From assembly GCA_033398695.1 (NCBI GenBank), contig CM065814.1, positions 105,030,501-105,094,500 of the forward strand: a DNA stretch of 64,000 nt, written 5' to 3'. The first letter of the stretch is position 1; each line of letters opens with the position of its first letter. Of this stretch, positions 12,367 to 22,213 are shown one piece after another. The notes under the pieces are model-generated. The model was not told the origin of the DNA. It made no database searches and saw only the letters and a list, made by a program, of their open reading frames with translations. The translations under genes and the position numbers were made by a program. The DNA comes from Orobanche coerulescens (lineage: Eukaryota > Streptophyta > Magnoliopsida > Lamiales > Orobanchaceae).

Positions 12367-12515
12367 TGCACAGAATTTCAACCTTTAAATCACATACACG
12401 AAATTATATGCTCGACGATATCGGATTATGAACTACGGAGAATAGTATTCAGACAAAAGTACAATCATTACAATATCGCAAGTTCCAATTACATAACAGA
12501 AATCTCGGGTATTAC

Positions 12516-12527
12516 ATCCTTCCTCCC
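12516..12527 (-). other. Polypurine tract of element E
   Basis: The minus strand reads AGGGAGGAAGGA directly before the 3' LTR, where plus-strand DNA synthesis is primed. Confidence 0.75.
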
Positions 12528-12551
12528 TAAAAAGAAGTTTCGTCCCGAAAC

Positions 12552-13935
12552 TTAGGATGAAAACAACTCCGGATATTTAGCCTTCATACCGTCCTCCGTT
12601 TCCCAAGTGGCCTCTTCGACTCCATGTCGTGACCATTGTACTTTAACCAAAGGTATCGGTTTATTCCTTAATTGTTTGATCCGGCTCTCAAGTATCTTGA
12701 TTGGTCTCTCTTCGAAGGTGCCATCATTAGCTATCTCGATCTCGTCGAAATCAATGACGTGACTGGGGTCCGGTATATACTTCCGCAGTTGGGATACGTG
12801 AAATACACTGTGAACATGACTCAGCGATGGCGGTAAGGCCAACCTGTATGCTAAATCCCCAACTCTCTCTAGGATCTCAAATGGTCCGATATATCTTGGA
12901 CTAAGCTTGCCTCTTCTCCCAAAACGGAAAATCCCTCGTGTAGGAGACACCTTCAATAGTACGTGGTCCCCAACGTCGAACTCTAGAGGGCGACGACGTA
13001 CATCTGCATAAGACTTCTGTCGACTCTGGGCAGTCAACAGTCTCTCTCGAATCACCGCTATCTTCTCTTGAGTCTGAATAATCAAATCCGGTTCCGTCCC
13101 GATCAAATCCGAAGAATCATCCCAACACAGGGGTGATCGGCACCTCCTCCCGTACAAAGCTTCAAATGGTGCCATCTTAATAGAAGCATGCCAACTATTA
13201 TTGTAAGTGAATTCGATCAAGGGCAAGTGAACTTCCCAATCAGTTGACCAATCCAACGCACAAGCTCTAAGCATGTCTTCTACAGTTTGAATAGTCCTTT
13301 CGGACTGACCGTCCGTTTGGGGATGATAAGCTGTGCTAAAGTTGAGCTCAGTCCCCAAAGCTTTGTGAACTGCTTTCCAGAAGTGCGACACGAAACGACC
13401 ATCTCGATCCGAAATAATGGTCTTCGGCGTCCGTCTGCAATCGACTATCTCCGCAATAAATACTCGCGCCAAACTTTGGTCCCCAAGTATCTTTGATCCC
13501 TAGGAAATGAGCCGACTTGGTTAGTCGATCAACTATAACCCAAATCATGTTCATTCCCGCTCTAGTCCTTGGCATACCGGTGATGAAATCCATCGAGATA
13601 TCCTCCCACTTCCACTCGGGGATCGGAAGCGGCTTTAACATCCCGGCAGTCGCCGATGCTCAATCTTGACCTGTGACAAGTCAAACATTTCAAACGTACT
13701 GCTGCACGTCCTTCTTCATATTCCCCACCGTAAGTTTTGTTTTAGATCCTTATACATTTCTTTGCCGGGTGAATAGAATAGGGCGCTGTGAGCTTCCTTC
13801 GTAATAGTCCGTCTCAAATCATCATCATCGGGAACGCAAAGTCGACTCAAATCTCGTAACTCCATCATCTTGTATTACGAATCCAGGGCTTTTCCTTTCT
13901 TTATTTCATCACATAATCGAAGGATCGAGAATTGT
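12552..13935 (-). pseudogene. Integrase and chromodomain of element E
   Basis: The minus-strand reading from 13935 down gives a damaged HHCC region, then an integrase core split into two frames near 13490. The first frame (from 13641) carries [10 protein letters not shown] with the first catalytic Asp. The second (13472-12552, 306 codons) carries SDRDGRF with the second Asp and DGQSERTIQ with the catalytic Glu. The GPY/F module GKLSPRYIGPFEIL follows, then a chromodomain-like tail with IPLVKVQWSRHGVEEATW ending in KYPELFSS. This order is typical of plant chromoviruses, most like the Tekay/Del lineage. The chromodomain would steer integration to marked chromatin. One frameshift separates the frames. 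Confidence 0.9.
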
Positions 13936-14490
13936 TCAACCGTTTAGACTTGATCCCTCGACTAGTGATGAAGTCGATTCCATCACATAAAGTTGTCCTT
14001 GGATTCCTGGTGCCCATACTTCAATCCCCTCGCGGATCAGTTCCCGTTGAATACTGGTTTGGGATGTAAGTGCTTCCAACACTCGAAGAGAAACAGGTTT
14101 TCGGCTCAAGGCATCGGCTACTACATTTGCTTTCCCCGGATGATAGAGAATCTCCAAGTCGTAATCCTTGATCAATTCCAGCCACCTTCTCTGCCTCATG
14201 TTTAATTCTTTCTGACTGAAAATGTATTTGAGGCTCTTATGATCTGTAAAGATCTGACAATGAGTGCCGTACAAATAATGTCTCCAAATTTTCAAGGCAA
14301 AGACCACAGCTGCTAGCTCCAGATCATGAGTCGGATAATTAACCCGTGCGGTTTCAATTGCCGAGAAGCATAAGCAATTACTTTACCCTTTTGCATCAAC
14401 ACACAACCCAAACCCTGATTCGAAGCGTCGCTGTATACCAAAAATCCGTCAGTTCCTTCTGGCAGCGCTAATATAGGTGCTGTAATTAAA
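13936..14490 (-). pseudogene. RNase H with the last residues of RT, element E
   Basis: The minus strand gives [16 protein letters not shown], then the RNase H core [15 protein letters not shown] with its catalytic Asp. A frame change near 14310 is followed by [24 protein letters not shown] and [16 protein letters not shown]. RNase H removes the RNA strand during reverse transcription. Everything upstream of LITAPI is missing: the RT fingers and palm, protease and gag. The upstream edge is an inverted piece of LTR sequence, not coding sequence. Confidence 0.9.
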
Positions 14491-14559
14491 GGATTTACGG
14501 CGCTGTAATTATTCTGTAACACCCCGAGATGTTCGGAATAATTACAGCGCCGTAAACCC
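14491..14559. repeat. Inverted repeat across the 5' LTR/internal junction of element E
   Basis: Bases 14491-14514 are the reverse complement of 14536-14559 with one mismatch in 24. The 21-bp spacer is the first 21 bases of the LTR. The left arm occupies the place where the primer site should be. It is joined to RNase H coding sequence at a short repeat, AATTACAGC, present on both sides of the join. Confidence 0.85.
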
Positions 14560-16843
14560 TTTAAGTAAGGATTTACAAGGCTAATTAAAAAGGAAAGTAA
14601 ATGTAAGACATCAACACTGCGAAAATTCAAGTTTATGGAACGTACAACTGGTTCAACGGGTAATTAATACAACCATATCGAATTAATATCAAAAGGACAC
14701 GCGTGCTCGAGTACAGAAACCAAACCAAGACAACAAATCTCCAATAACAATAAACATCACTGAACCCCTTCGTCACGTCGGTCTGTGGTCATTTCCCTGC
14801 TCCTCGGCTACCTGAACATCAAAACAAATGTCCACCCCCGAAGGGGTTAGCAAAACGATGCTAGTACAAGTATCATGTTAAACAATTCGAATATGCATCA
14901 ATAATACATAACAAGATACACCACACGGACTTCCGCTACCGGAATCGACAACGCGAATCCACAAGATTCCATTACACGGCATGGGTATTCCAATGATCCA
15001 GCGCCTCGGCATAGATCCCAAGATGATCCGTCGGACCAACACGAGGTGGAAATAACCCGTCCAATGATCCAGCGCCCTCAGCCTAGATCCCAAGATGATC
15101 CCGTCGGACCAACACGAGGTGGACATCCGATCCAGCGCCCTCAGCATAGATCGTTCAACGTATACAAACACAACTCATGCATACACATATGCCAAATCGT
15201 TATGTTCATCAACATGAACATATAAACACTATATAACGAATATCATGACAAATCAACGAAGTAAATATCATGTTCAACAACATGCATAATCATACGCATA
15301 CTCCAAAAATACCGATATTAACATATCACGATACTTGCCTCGAAGATGGCAAGAACGATACACTTCAATGCTCTCGACGCACTCGAAGGCCGCCTCCTCC
15401 GATCAACGTAACAAGCTCGAACCTTAACAAAAGGAACGATATACAAATCATCTCAAGTCGAACGATGGCCTAACAATTCGGTCTACGGCCGAAAAGCTCA
15501 AAATAAACAATCTGCCCGGACTGCTTAGCGCGCGCTACGTACCCTACGTAACGTGCGCTAAGACGGACTGTTAGCGTACGCTATCTTATAAGACTAGCGT
15601 GCGCTAGCCACGGTCTGGCAGTCTGACTCGGCTGGTCTCATAACGCGCGCTACGTACGTTTCGGGCGTTAACTGACCCCGATAGCGCACGTTAACTCACA
15701 TGTGTTAGCGTGCGCTAATATTGCATGGCAGAATACTGCAAGCCGAAACTGGGTTGAATGGTGAAGAACTCAAGAATCCTACCGTGATAATACAAGTTAT
15801 CCTCGGGCAAATCATGCTAATAAGGTTTGAGGAAGATTTGATTATGGAATACCAATATACGGATAGTCATCTTAATATCATAATCCATTACGATCTTCAA
15901 GAAGTAATCTAAGTTCCGATCGTCTTATGTTTCAAAACACCTGATTTCAACGTATACGACTCAAAGAATCGGGTACTATCCGATTACTTGATCATAAATC
16001 GATTTAAACATGCTTAGGAGTCCTTATAATAAGGTGGTTCAAAGGTTCATTCGATATCTAGCATCTATACGTCAAAAGTATCCTTCTAACATGCGATGAC
16101 CGATAAAAACGAAATACTTGCTATCCAAACATGATTCAAACTTCCTTAGGAACCTTACTAATCATTGGTGAAAAATCACCTACCTCAAAGTAATGAAGAA
16201 CACGGATGAAAATGAAGCAATCCAACACCAAAGGCTTGATCACCAATCTCCAATGATATAAGATCTTCAATCTCGAACTAAGTGGTTGATACGAAGTGTT
16301 TAGGACGAATGGAGTTATGTTTCAAGTGCAAGAGTTCGGGTTATGTGGCAAGAAAAGACTGAAATCACGAATAGGATCTTTGTCTATTTATAATAAATGG
16401 CTATTAGCGCGCGCTACACCCTGTTCGTAGCGTGCGCTAACGGCTCACGCCTAAATCAGACTCGGCACTTAGCGTACGCTACGCATATACCTGTAGCGTG
16501 CGCTAAGGCGTTGACCCGGCTTTTCCCGAAGCCGTCGGTACATCCGACACGATCCGACGGGTCCCGGCCAGATCTCACCTACCGCACGTCTCAATCAGTC
16601 TGACCACGCATAGCGTGCGCTAATTACACTCGGTAGCGTGCGCTATAAAACCATGTTAGCGTACGCTACCCTTAGCCTGTAGCGTGCGCTACATGCACAG
16701 AATTTCAACCTTTAAATCACATACACGAAATTATATGCTCGACGATATCGGATTATGAACTACGGAGAATAGTATTCAGACAAAAGTACAATCATTACAA
16801 TATCGCAAGTTCCAATTACATAACAGAAATCTCGGGTATTACA
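14515..16843 (-). repeat. 5' LTR of element E
   Basis: The plus-strand text runs from TGTAACACCCCGAGATG to CGGGTATTACA and is nearly identical to 10189-12515, indicating fairly recent insertion. It carries the shared hairpin (14833-14844), the LTR tandem repeats (about 14991-15146), palindromes on both sides of the TATA box, and TATA at 16385-16392 on the minus strand. Short open frames here, for example through 16397-16603, are palindrome-array artefacts. Confidence 0.9.
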
Positions 16844-16848
16844 CATCA
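16844..16848. repeat. Target-site duplication of element E, right copy (CATCA)
   Basis: Exact match to 10184-10188. Confidence 0.9.
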
Positions 16849-17106
16849 CCGGTGAATACGTTTCGTCATAGTCAATCTCAGGCCATTGGGAGAATCCTTG
16901 GGCTACAAGTTGGGCTTTATATCTCGCGATCTCGTTTTTCTCATTTCCTTTTCGAACAAACACCCATTTGTAACCAATTAGTTTTATATTGTTCGGTGTT
17001 CGAGTAATTTGACAAATACCATTCGTTTTTCTAGGGAAGCTAAGTTAGATTTTATTGCTTCCTCCCATTTGGGCTAATCCGACCTTAGACGGCATTCAGT
17101 TATTGA
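16849..17106 (-). pseudogene. Ty1/copia reverse transcriptase, N-terminal piece (segment 3 of the host copia)
   Basis: The minus strand gives KWEEAIKS-like sequence, then KWVFVRKGNEKNEIARYKAQ, LVAQGFSQ and IDYDETYSPVM, the start of the RVT_2 domain. The last motif continues directly into segment 4 at 10183 when E is removed. The upstream edge at 17102-17106 (ATTGA) is the left duplication of the SIRE-like element, and the sequence continues upstream at 30766. There are frameshifts around 17000. Confidence 0.85.
17102..17106. repeat. Target-site duplication of the SIRE-like element, left copy (ATTGA)
   Basis: ATTGA directly precedes TGTTGGAATATT and recurs at 30761-30765 after the right LTR. 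Confidence 0.9.
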
Positions 17107-17446
17107 TGTTGGAATATTTTATTCCACACATTCAATTTAGAGGTTTTGATGATAAGTTAATAAACAAAGAAAAACAACAATAAATCAAGAAGAAGTCGAA
17201 GACGCACGAGCTAGACAGAAATACATTGAATTGAAGAGAACACATATAATGTACGCTATAAGCAAGAGATAACGTACGGAATGTATCAAGACAGTGAGTA
17301 CTGCACTTTGCATTGAAGTAGATAACGCACGCTAATACGAACATTAGCGCACGCAATGAAGATAGCATAACGTACATTAAATGTATGGCATAACGTACGC
17401 AACGAGTTTGAATCAAAATTCAAACATTGGACCATTTATGGGCGTG

Positions 17447-17469
17447 TGACGCCATGGAGCATGACATCA
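17447..17469 (+). promoter_or_regulatory. Palindrome TGAYGYCATG-GAG-CATGACATCA, left LTR
   Basis: Ten-base arms separated by GAG lie about 215 bp upstream of the TATA box. The right LTR copy (29938-29960) keeps an exact TGACGTCA, the core bound by plant TGA-type bZIP factors. The factor is inferred; the symmetry is seen. Confidence 0.6.
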
Positions 17470-17683
17470 TCTCAACGGCTATCTGAGTTTCATATAACAT
17501 ACGCTACACTAAGATACAGCGCATGTTATGGAAGAGACAGTGGCTACTGGACCGAAATAAAAAACAGATAACGTACGCTATAAAGAAGTGTTACATACGC
17601 TAAACGCATTACGTATGCTATGAGGGATGCACAGCGCACGCTAAAGTGGAACAGGCAGCAACCGCTAGTTTGGCTCTCAAGCT

Positions 17684-17690
17684 TATAAAT
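17684..17690 (+). promoter_or_regulatory. TATA box, left LTR of the SIRE-like element
   Basis: TATAAAT about 40 bp after the last palindrome motif. The right LTR has TATAAA at 30175-30180. Confidence 0.6.
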
Positions 17691-18336
17691 ACCAAAGAAT
17701 TTGGTATTATTTGGTACAACAACTTCAAGCAAAGCTTATATACTTTAGATATCATCATCTTCATTATTGTTGTTGTAATCGAGCTTAATTGATAAGAGTT
17801 CGAGTGTTTAAATCACTCAACCAAACATGAGAGAAAAAAAGGATTATAGATTCGATCCGGTGTTATTAGGATCGTGGATCCGGCATTGTTAAAATCATAA
17901 TCTAAATCTAATTGAGGTTTTCCAAGTACCGATAGAAACCTAGAAAGGTTGATTCCTTATCCGATAGAAAAGGAAAATGGTGTTTTTCTAGTACTGATAG
18001 AAACCTAGAGAGGTTGATTCCTTATACGATAGAAAAGGAAAACGGTTTATCTTGGACCGACATAAAGACAAGATTGTAACAGTTTATCTTGGAACAATAG
18101 AAGACAAGATTTTAATGGTTTACCTTAGACCGATAGAAGACAAGGCGGAAAGGTTTATTTTAATCCAATAGAAAAAGATACGGAGAGAGGACGTAGGCAT
18201 ATTTGGCCGAATCTCTATAAATCACTGTGTTGTTTATATTCCGCATTTAAATACGCTTCCACAATTGCAAATGAATTCTATATTCCGAACCGCACTATCT
18301 AAACCCCCTTCTATTGGCGGTACCAAAGCCAACAAT

Positions 18337-18348
18337 TAGTATTGGAGC
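18337..18348 (+). other. Primer-binding site of the SIRE-like element
   Basis: TAGTATTGGAGC differs at three positions from the initiator-Met tRNA complement TGGTATCAGAGC and sits two bases inside the LTR. Confidence 0.75.
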
Positions 18349-18394
18349 GGGTATCTCTTATAGTCGGCTTAACATCCAAGGAGAAAAGGATTCA

Positions 18395-19420
18395 ATGGCG
18401 CTTCATTTTGCACCGATCGAAGGTCTCGCCTTAAATCGACCTCCACTTTTTTGATGGATTAAATTTTATGACATGGAAGAAGAAGATGTCTATATTCATC
18501 CGAGCTTAAGATATCGAGCTTTGGAAGGTTATTTGCCTTGGTCCAAAGATTCCTACCAAACCCGGTGGCTCTCTCAAAAGCTTCGAAGTTTATAGTGATG
18601 AAGATTGGAAAAACAATCATCACATTGTAAAGAAACGCAATTACTTTATTGTGCTTTAAATCTGGAAGAACATAATTGGATTTCCTCGTGTGATAATGCC
18701 ACGACTACGAAGCTTTTTATGATGAAAGATCAAGTCAAGGAGACGAAGATCAATATGCTGCTCCACGACTACGAGCTTTTTATGATGAAAGATGATGAGT
18801 CTATAACAAACATGCTTGATCGTTTTTCGGTCATTAAAAATGGACTAGCATGCTTCAGAAGACCCTTATCGAGTAGTGAAAGGGTCAAGAAAATATTACG
18901 ATCAGTACCTCGCGAATGGGACGACATGGTTACGGCAATTATGGAATCTAAAGATCCCAATACCCTTGATTTTAGCGCCCTTGTTGGTTCGCTAATAAAT
19001 TACAAGATTATTCTTAAATCAATGAACACAAAGCCGAAACTGAAGTAAAAATCTATAGCTTTAAAAGCTAAAAAGATGTCAATAAATGAAGAAGTTATCC
19101 TGGTTGATTACGATGATGAAGAATCGGTATTTTATGCCAAAAACATCAATAAGTATCCAAACTTATTAAACCGGAGAAGAAGAGACTTCAACTCGCAAGT
19201 CCGGAATGAGTCCAAATCGATTCGACAATCATTTTCGAAACTGTGGAAAACCCAGCCACTTTGCGAGAAGTTGTCGTGGCTCGACTTCTAAGAAAGAAGT
19301 GCTGATAGCCACCTGGAGTGACGAGGATGAAGAAGAAGATAATATTCAAAATAATCTCGCACTCATGGCAAGGAGATCATTTGACGATATGACGACGAAA
19401 GCTAGGTAAGTACCTCGTCT
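18395..19420 (+). pseudogene. Copia gag (SIRE/Maximus-like), frameshifted
   Basis: The reading starts at ATG 18395 (MALHFAPIEGLALNRPP) and is soon stopped at the FDG motif. A later open frame (18605-19048, 147 codons) has the copia gag core, with QVKETKINMLLHDYELFMM and VKKILRSVPREWDDMVTA. Around 18685-18790 a short stretch ending in the ACGAAGCTTTTTATGATG and ACGAGCTTTTTATGATG blocks is duplicated. In a third frame, 19206-19409 gives a zinc knuckle, NCGKPSHFARSC, whose first Cys is lost, followed by an acidic tail. Gag forms the particle shell. The gene is a clear remnant. Confidence 0.85.
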
Positions 19421-20285
19421 CACGATGAACTTTTTAATGCTTTCGAAGAATTACATTCAGATTTCCAAAATTAGCTAAAAGATAATAAATCCCTGAAAAT
19501 TAAAAATAAATTTTTGGAAGATGAAATCTCCAAATTACAAGAAAATGTAAAATTTATGAAATTGATCATTCTCTATGCCTTGAAAATGAAAATAATTTAA
19601 AGAATAATTTATTAAAACATCAAAATGAACTCAAAATTTAACGAGCAAATTTCCTCTCGGAAATGAGAAATTTGAAAAATTACTTAGTGTTCAAAAATTT
19701 TCGTTAAATAAACAAGGTTTAGGATTCAAACATAATGATAAAAACGAATACTTAAATTTCAAACTACCCCAATGTGGTAAATGTTTAAAAATCGGGCATC
19801 ACATTTTAAACTGTAAAAGCCCAAGACGAATAATCAAAATCAAGAAAATATAAATTCCAAAAGGAACCATAATACCAAACATCGTCTATTTACCAAATGA
19901 AAAACGACCACAAGTCGGTTGGATCCCCAAAAATCAAAATTAATTATTTCAAAATAATTAATATTTAACTAAGGGGGAGTTATTTTCTAAAAAGCGGAGA
20001 TATTTTTCGGGGTTTTTTTTACCCATTTCCTTTCATATTTAATCTTTCATTGATTTTATGATTTTCATGCACTTTTGCTAATGACAAAAAGGGGGAGAAG
20101 AGTGAGGAGAAAAATAGACAAAAATATAAATGAGGAGAAGAAGAAGAAAAAGTATGATGGGGAGAAGAAAACTAACGAAATGGACAAAGCCATAAATTTT
20201 GATCTGTATATATATTTTTTCGTATTTTTGCAGGTATAAATTCCATTGAGGTATTATTTTTTGTCATCATCAAAAAAGGGGAGAT
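19421..20285 (+). mobile_element. Gag C-terminal remnant and 3' untranslated region of the SIRE-like element
   Basis: Broken frames show a Lys/Glu/Asn-rich, coiled-coil-like stretch and a second knuckle-like motif (CGKCLKIGHHILNC, near 19772-19815), then WIPKNQN before stops. In SIRE-type elements pol would follow here. Instead comes the 3' untranslated region with AAGGGGGAG (19971) and ACAAAAAGGGGGAGA (20083). The final polypurine tract CAAAAAAGGGGAGAT ends at 20285. Confidence 0.65.
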
Positions 20286-20572
20286 TATTGGAATATTTTA
20301 TTCCACACATTCAATTTAGAGGTTTTGATGATAAATTGATAAATAAAGAAAAACAACAATAAATCAAAAAGAAGTCGAAGACGCACGAGCTGGACAGAAA
20401 TAAATTGAATTGAAGAGAAAACACACATAACGTACGCTATAAGCAAGAGATAATATATGCAATGTATCAAGACAGTGAGTACTACACTTTGCATCGAAGC
20501 AGATAACGCATGCTAATACGAACATTAGCGCACGCAAGGAAGATAGCATAATGCACGCTGAGTGTATAACAT
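20286..20572 (+). repeat. Right LTR of the SIRE-like element, first part
   Basis: Starts TATTGGAATATT (the TG of the left LTR is TA here) and follows the left LTR until gypsy A interrupts it at 20573. It resumes at 29883. Confidence 0.9.
20568..20572. repeat. Target-site duplication of gypsy A, left copy (AACAT)
   Basis: AACAT before TGTAATATCC, repeated exactly at 29878-29882. Confidence 0.95.
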
Positions 20573-20817
20573 TGTAATATCCGCATTTTTCTTCCCCTTG
20601 TATTTTTCTTTTTCGGCGTATTTCCCGATAGTAGTGACCCTCGTGTATCTTTCAGTGTATCTTTTCTATTATCTATGGATTTTATCCCCGTTATTGTTGT
20701 GCGGAACCGCCGTTTCGGGGTTGCCGTGGATCCATTCTATGTTATGATGCCCGTTGAGATGTTCCGTTGGATGTTTCGTCCACCTTCCGGTGTTTTGAAC
20801 CGTTCATATTTCATACC

Positions 20818-21349
20818 TAGCGCACGCTATTTTTCTCTGCATAGCGCACGCTAGGGGTCCCTTAGTAGCGCACGCTACGTTTGTTTCGTAGCGCGCGCTA
20901 GCGAGTAGCCCTGGGAGTGGCAGTGCTGTTTTTCCAGCCTTCTGGACTAGCGTATTAGCGTACGCTACGTATACTAGCGCACGCTAATGTCGAGAGGCTA
21001 GCGCACGCTGATGATGCCGGGTAGCGTGCGCTAGCGTGAGTGTCCAGTACTGGACAGTTTACTACTGAACCCGGTCAGGTGCCAGTTAGCGCACGCTACG
21101 CTTGTATGGTAGCGCACGCTAACGGATCAGGTGGGTTCTGGACAGTTTGTCACTGGACTCGACTGATGTCCAGGTAGCGCAGGCTATTGGTTGATAGCGC
21201 GCGCTACCGAGAGGTCATTAGCGCACGCTACGTTTCGAGTAGCGCACGCTAACGGCCAAAAATCTGGCTACTGGACTGGGGTGCTAACGGTAGAGATTGG
21301 AATTTTATCCCGTTAGCACATGCTAACCTTGAGGTTTTAGCGTGCGCTA
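20818..21349 (+). promoter_or_regulatory. Palindrome array TAGCGNNCGCTA in U3 of element A
   Basis: About sixteen copies of the 12-bp palindrome lie in 530 bp. Thirteen are exact TAGCGNNCGCTA; three have one or a few changes. The last copy (21338-21349) ends 12 bp before the TATA box. Spacing is irregular and intervening sequences differ, so this is not a simple tandem repeat. The 3' LTR copy is at about 27937-28457. Confidence 0.8.
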
Positions 21350-21361
21350 ACACTCCCTGGC

Positions 21362-21369
21362 TATATAAA
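21362..21369 (+). promoter_or_regulatory. TATA box of element A, 5' LTR
   Basis: TATATAAA, 12 bp after the palindrome array. The 3' LTR copy is at 28467-28474. RNA should start about 25-35 bases downstream. Confidence 0.75.
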
Positions 21370-21980
21370 CCAGGGAGTTGACCGAGATAATCATAATTTC
21401 TCATTTCTTCCTCTCTCCGCGGCGAAGGCGATTCCAAGGCGATTTTCTTGGCGATTTCTTCCTCCAATCATCTCATCCAACATCTTTCTTGAGTTCTTGG
21501 AGTATTATAACAACATCAACACGAATCTTTCATCTTAATCCAAGGTAAATCTCTTAGAACCCTACTTTTCGATAAATTGGGGGTTTTGGGATTTTCTTCC
21601 GATCCGTTCCGTTTTGTTGATGGATTCATGATGAATATGATTAATCTTGTTGGTATTTCTTAGTTTCCCTACGGATTCATGGTATATTTCATGATTTTTA
21701 CGGAATCGAGAGGGTTTGGTTGTGGTCCGCCCTCGTTGTTGTTTATATACGAATATACATGAATCGTAGGCGGGTTTTCGGGTGTATTCCAATTCCGTAT
21801 TCATTTAGAAATGGTTGTGATTGTATTCCTCAAATCGTTAGGTTCGGTTTCGTTGGTTCCTAGCATTCGTCGGTGACTTTCCTTTCCGTTCTTCGTGTCG
21901 TCAATAATTCAAGGCAAGTATTTTTGGAAACCTTTATGCTTAACATGAAATGGTAATGTATATTGTGTGTGATTGCTCAC

Positions 21981-22213
21981 CTCAGGAGGGTCCGACGGGA
22001 TCACGGAGGGAATCCAATGGTATAGCCCTGGATTCACGAGTTTGTTTCGCTAGCCAGCTCGGGAGGGTCCTTAGGGATCACGGAGCGGGATCAATGGTAT
22101 AGCCCTGTTCCCAAGGCGATGCGTGTGCGTGATTTGTTTTATAATATGGCCAGCTCGGGAGGGTCCTTAAGGATCACGGAGCGGGATCAATGGTATAGCC
22201 CTGTTCCCACAGC
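21981..22213 (+). repeat. Tandem repeats in R/U5 of element A
   Basis: Three units each contain GGAGGGTCC, GGATCACGGAG and AATGGTATAGCCCTG. Units two and three are nearly identical and the first is diverged. The same array is at about 29081-29315 in the 3' LTR. The unit resembles the reverse complement of the repeat in the E LTR. Confidence 0.85.

Larger units (their letters stand above)
10189..12515 (-). repeat. 3' LTR of element E
   Basis: The plus-strand text runs from TGTAACACCCCGAGATG to CGGGTATTACA. It is near-identical to 14515-16843 apart from scattered small differences, many at CAG or CTG. It contains the shared hairpin at 10514-10525, about three repeats of a GATCCAGCGCCCTC...CCGTCGGACC unit (10672-10830), and two clusters of TAGCGNNCGCTA palindromes (11196-11392 and 12073-12366). 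Confidence 0.9.
10189..16843 (-). mobile_element. Gypsy chromovirus element E, internally deleted
   Basis: The element is 6,655 bp, bounded by CATCA duplications, with LTRs of 2,327 and 2,329 bp and an internal region of only 1,999 bp. The internal region keeps RNase H, integrase and a chromodomain, and has lost the primer site, gag, protease and nearly all of RT. Without a PBS it could not be copied in its present form. The deletion therefore arose during the last round of reverse transcription or after insertion. It is inserted in the copia RT gene. Confidence 0.9.
17107..18334 (+). repeat. Left LTR of the SIRE-like element
   Basis: TGTTGGAATATT to AGCCAACA, 1,228 bp. It contains about twelve loose TAACGTACGCTA or TAGCGCACGC motifs (17248-17643), a bZIP-like palindrome at 17447-17469, and TATAAAT at 17684-17690. 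In U5, short GATAGAAA units repeat between 17930 and 18180. Confidence 0.9.

Noticed and set aside
16397..16603. 68-codon open frame
   Set aside because: Made of the TAGCGNNCGCTA palindrome array in U3 of element E.
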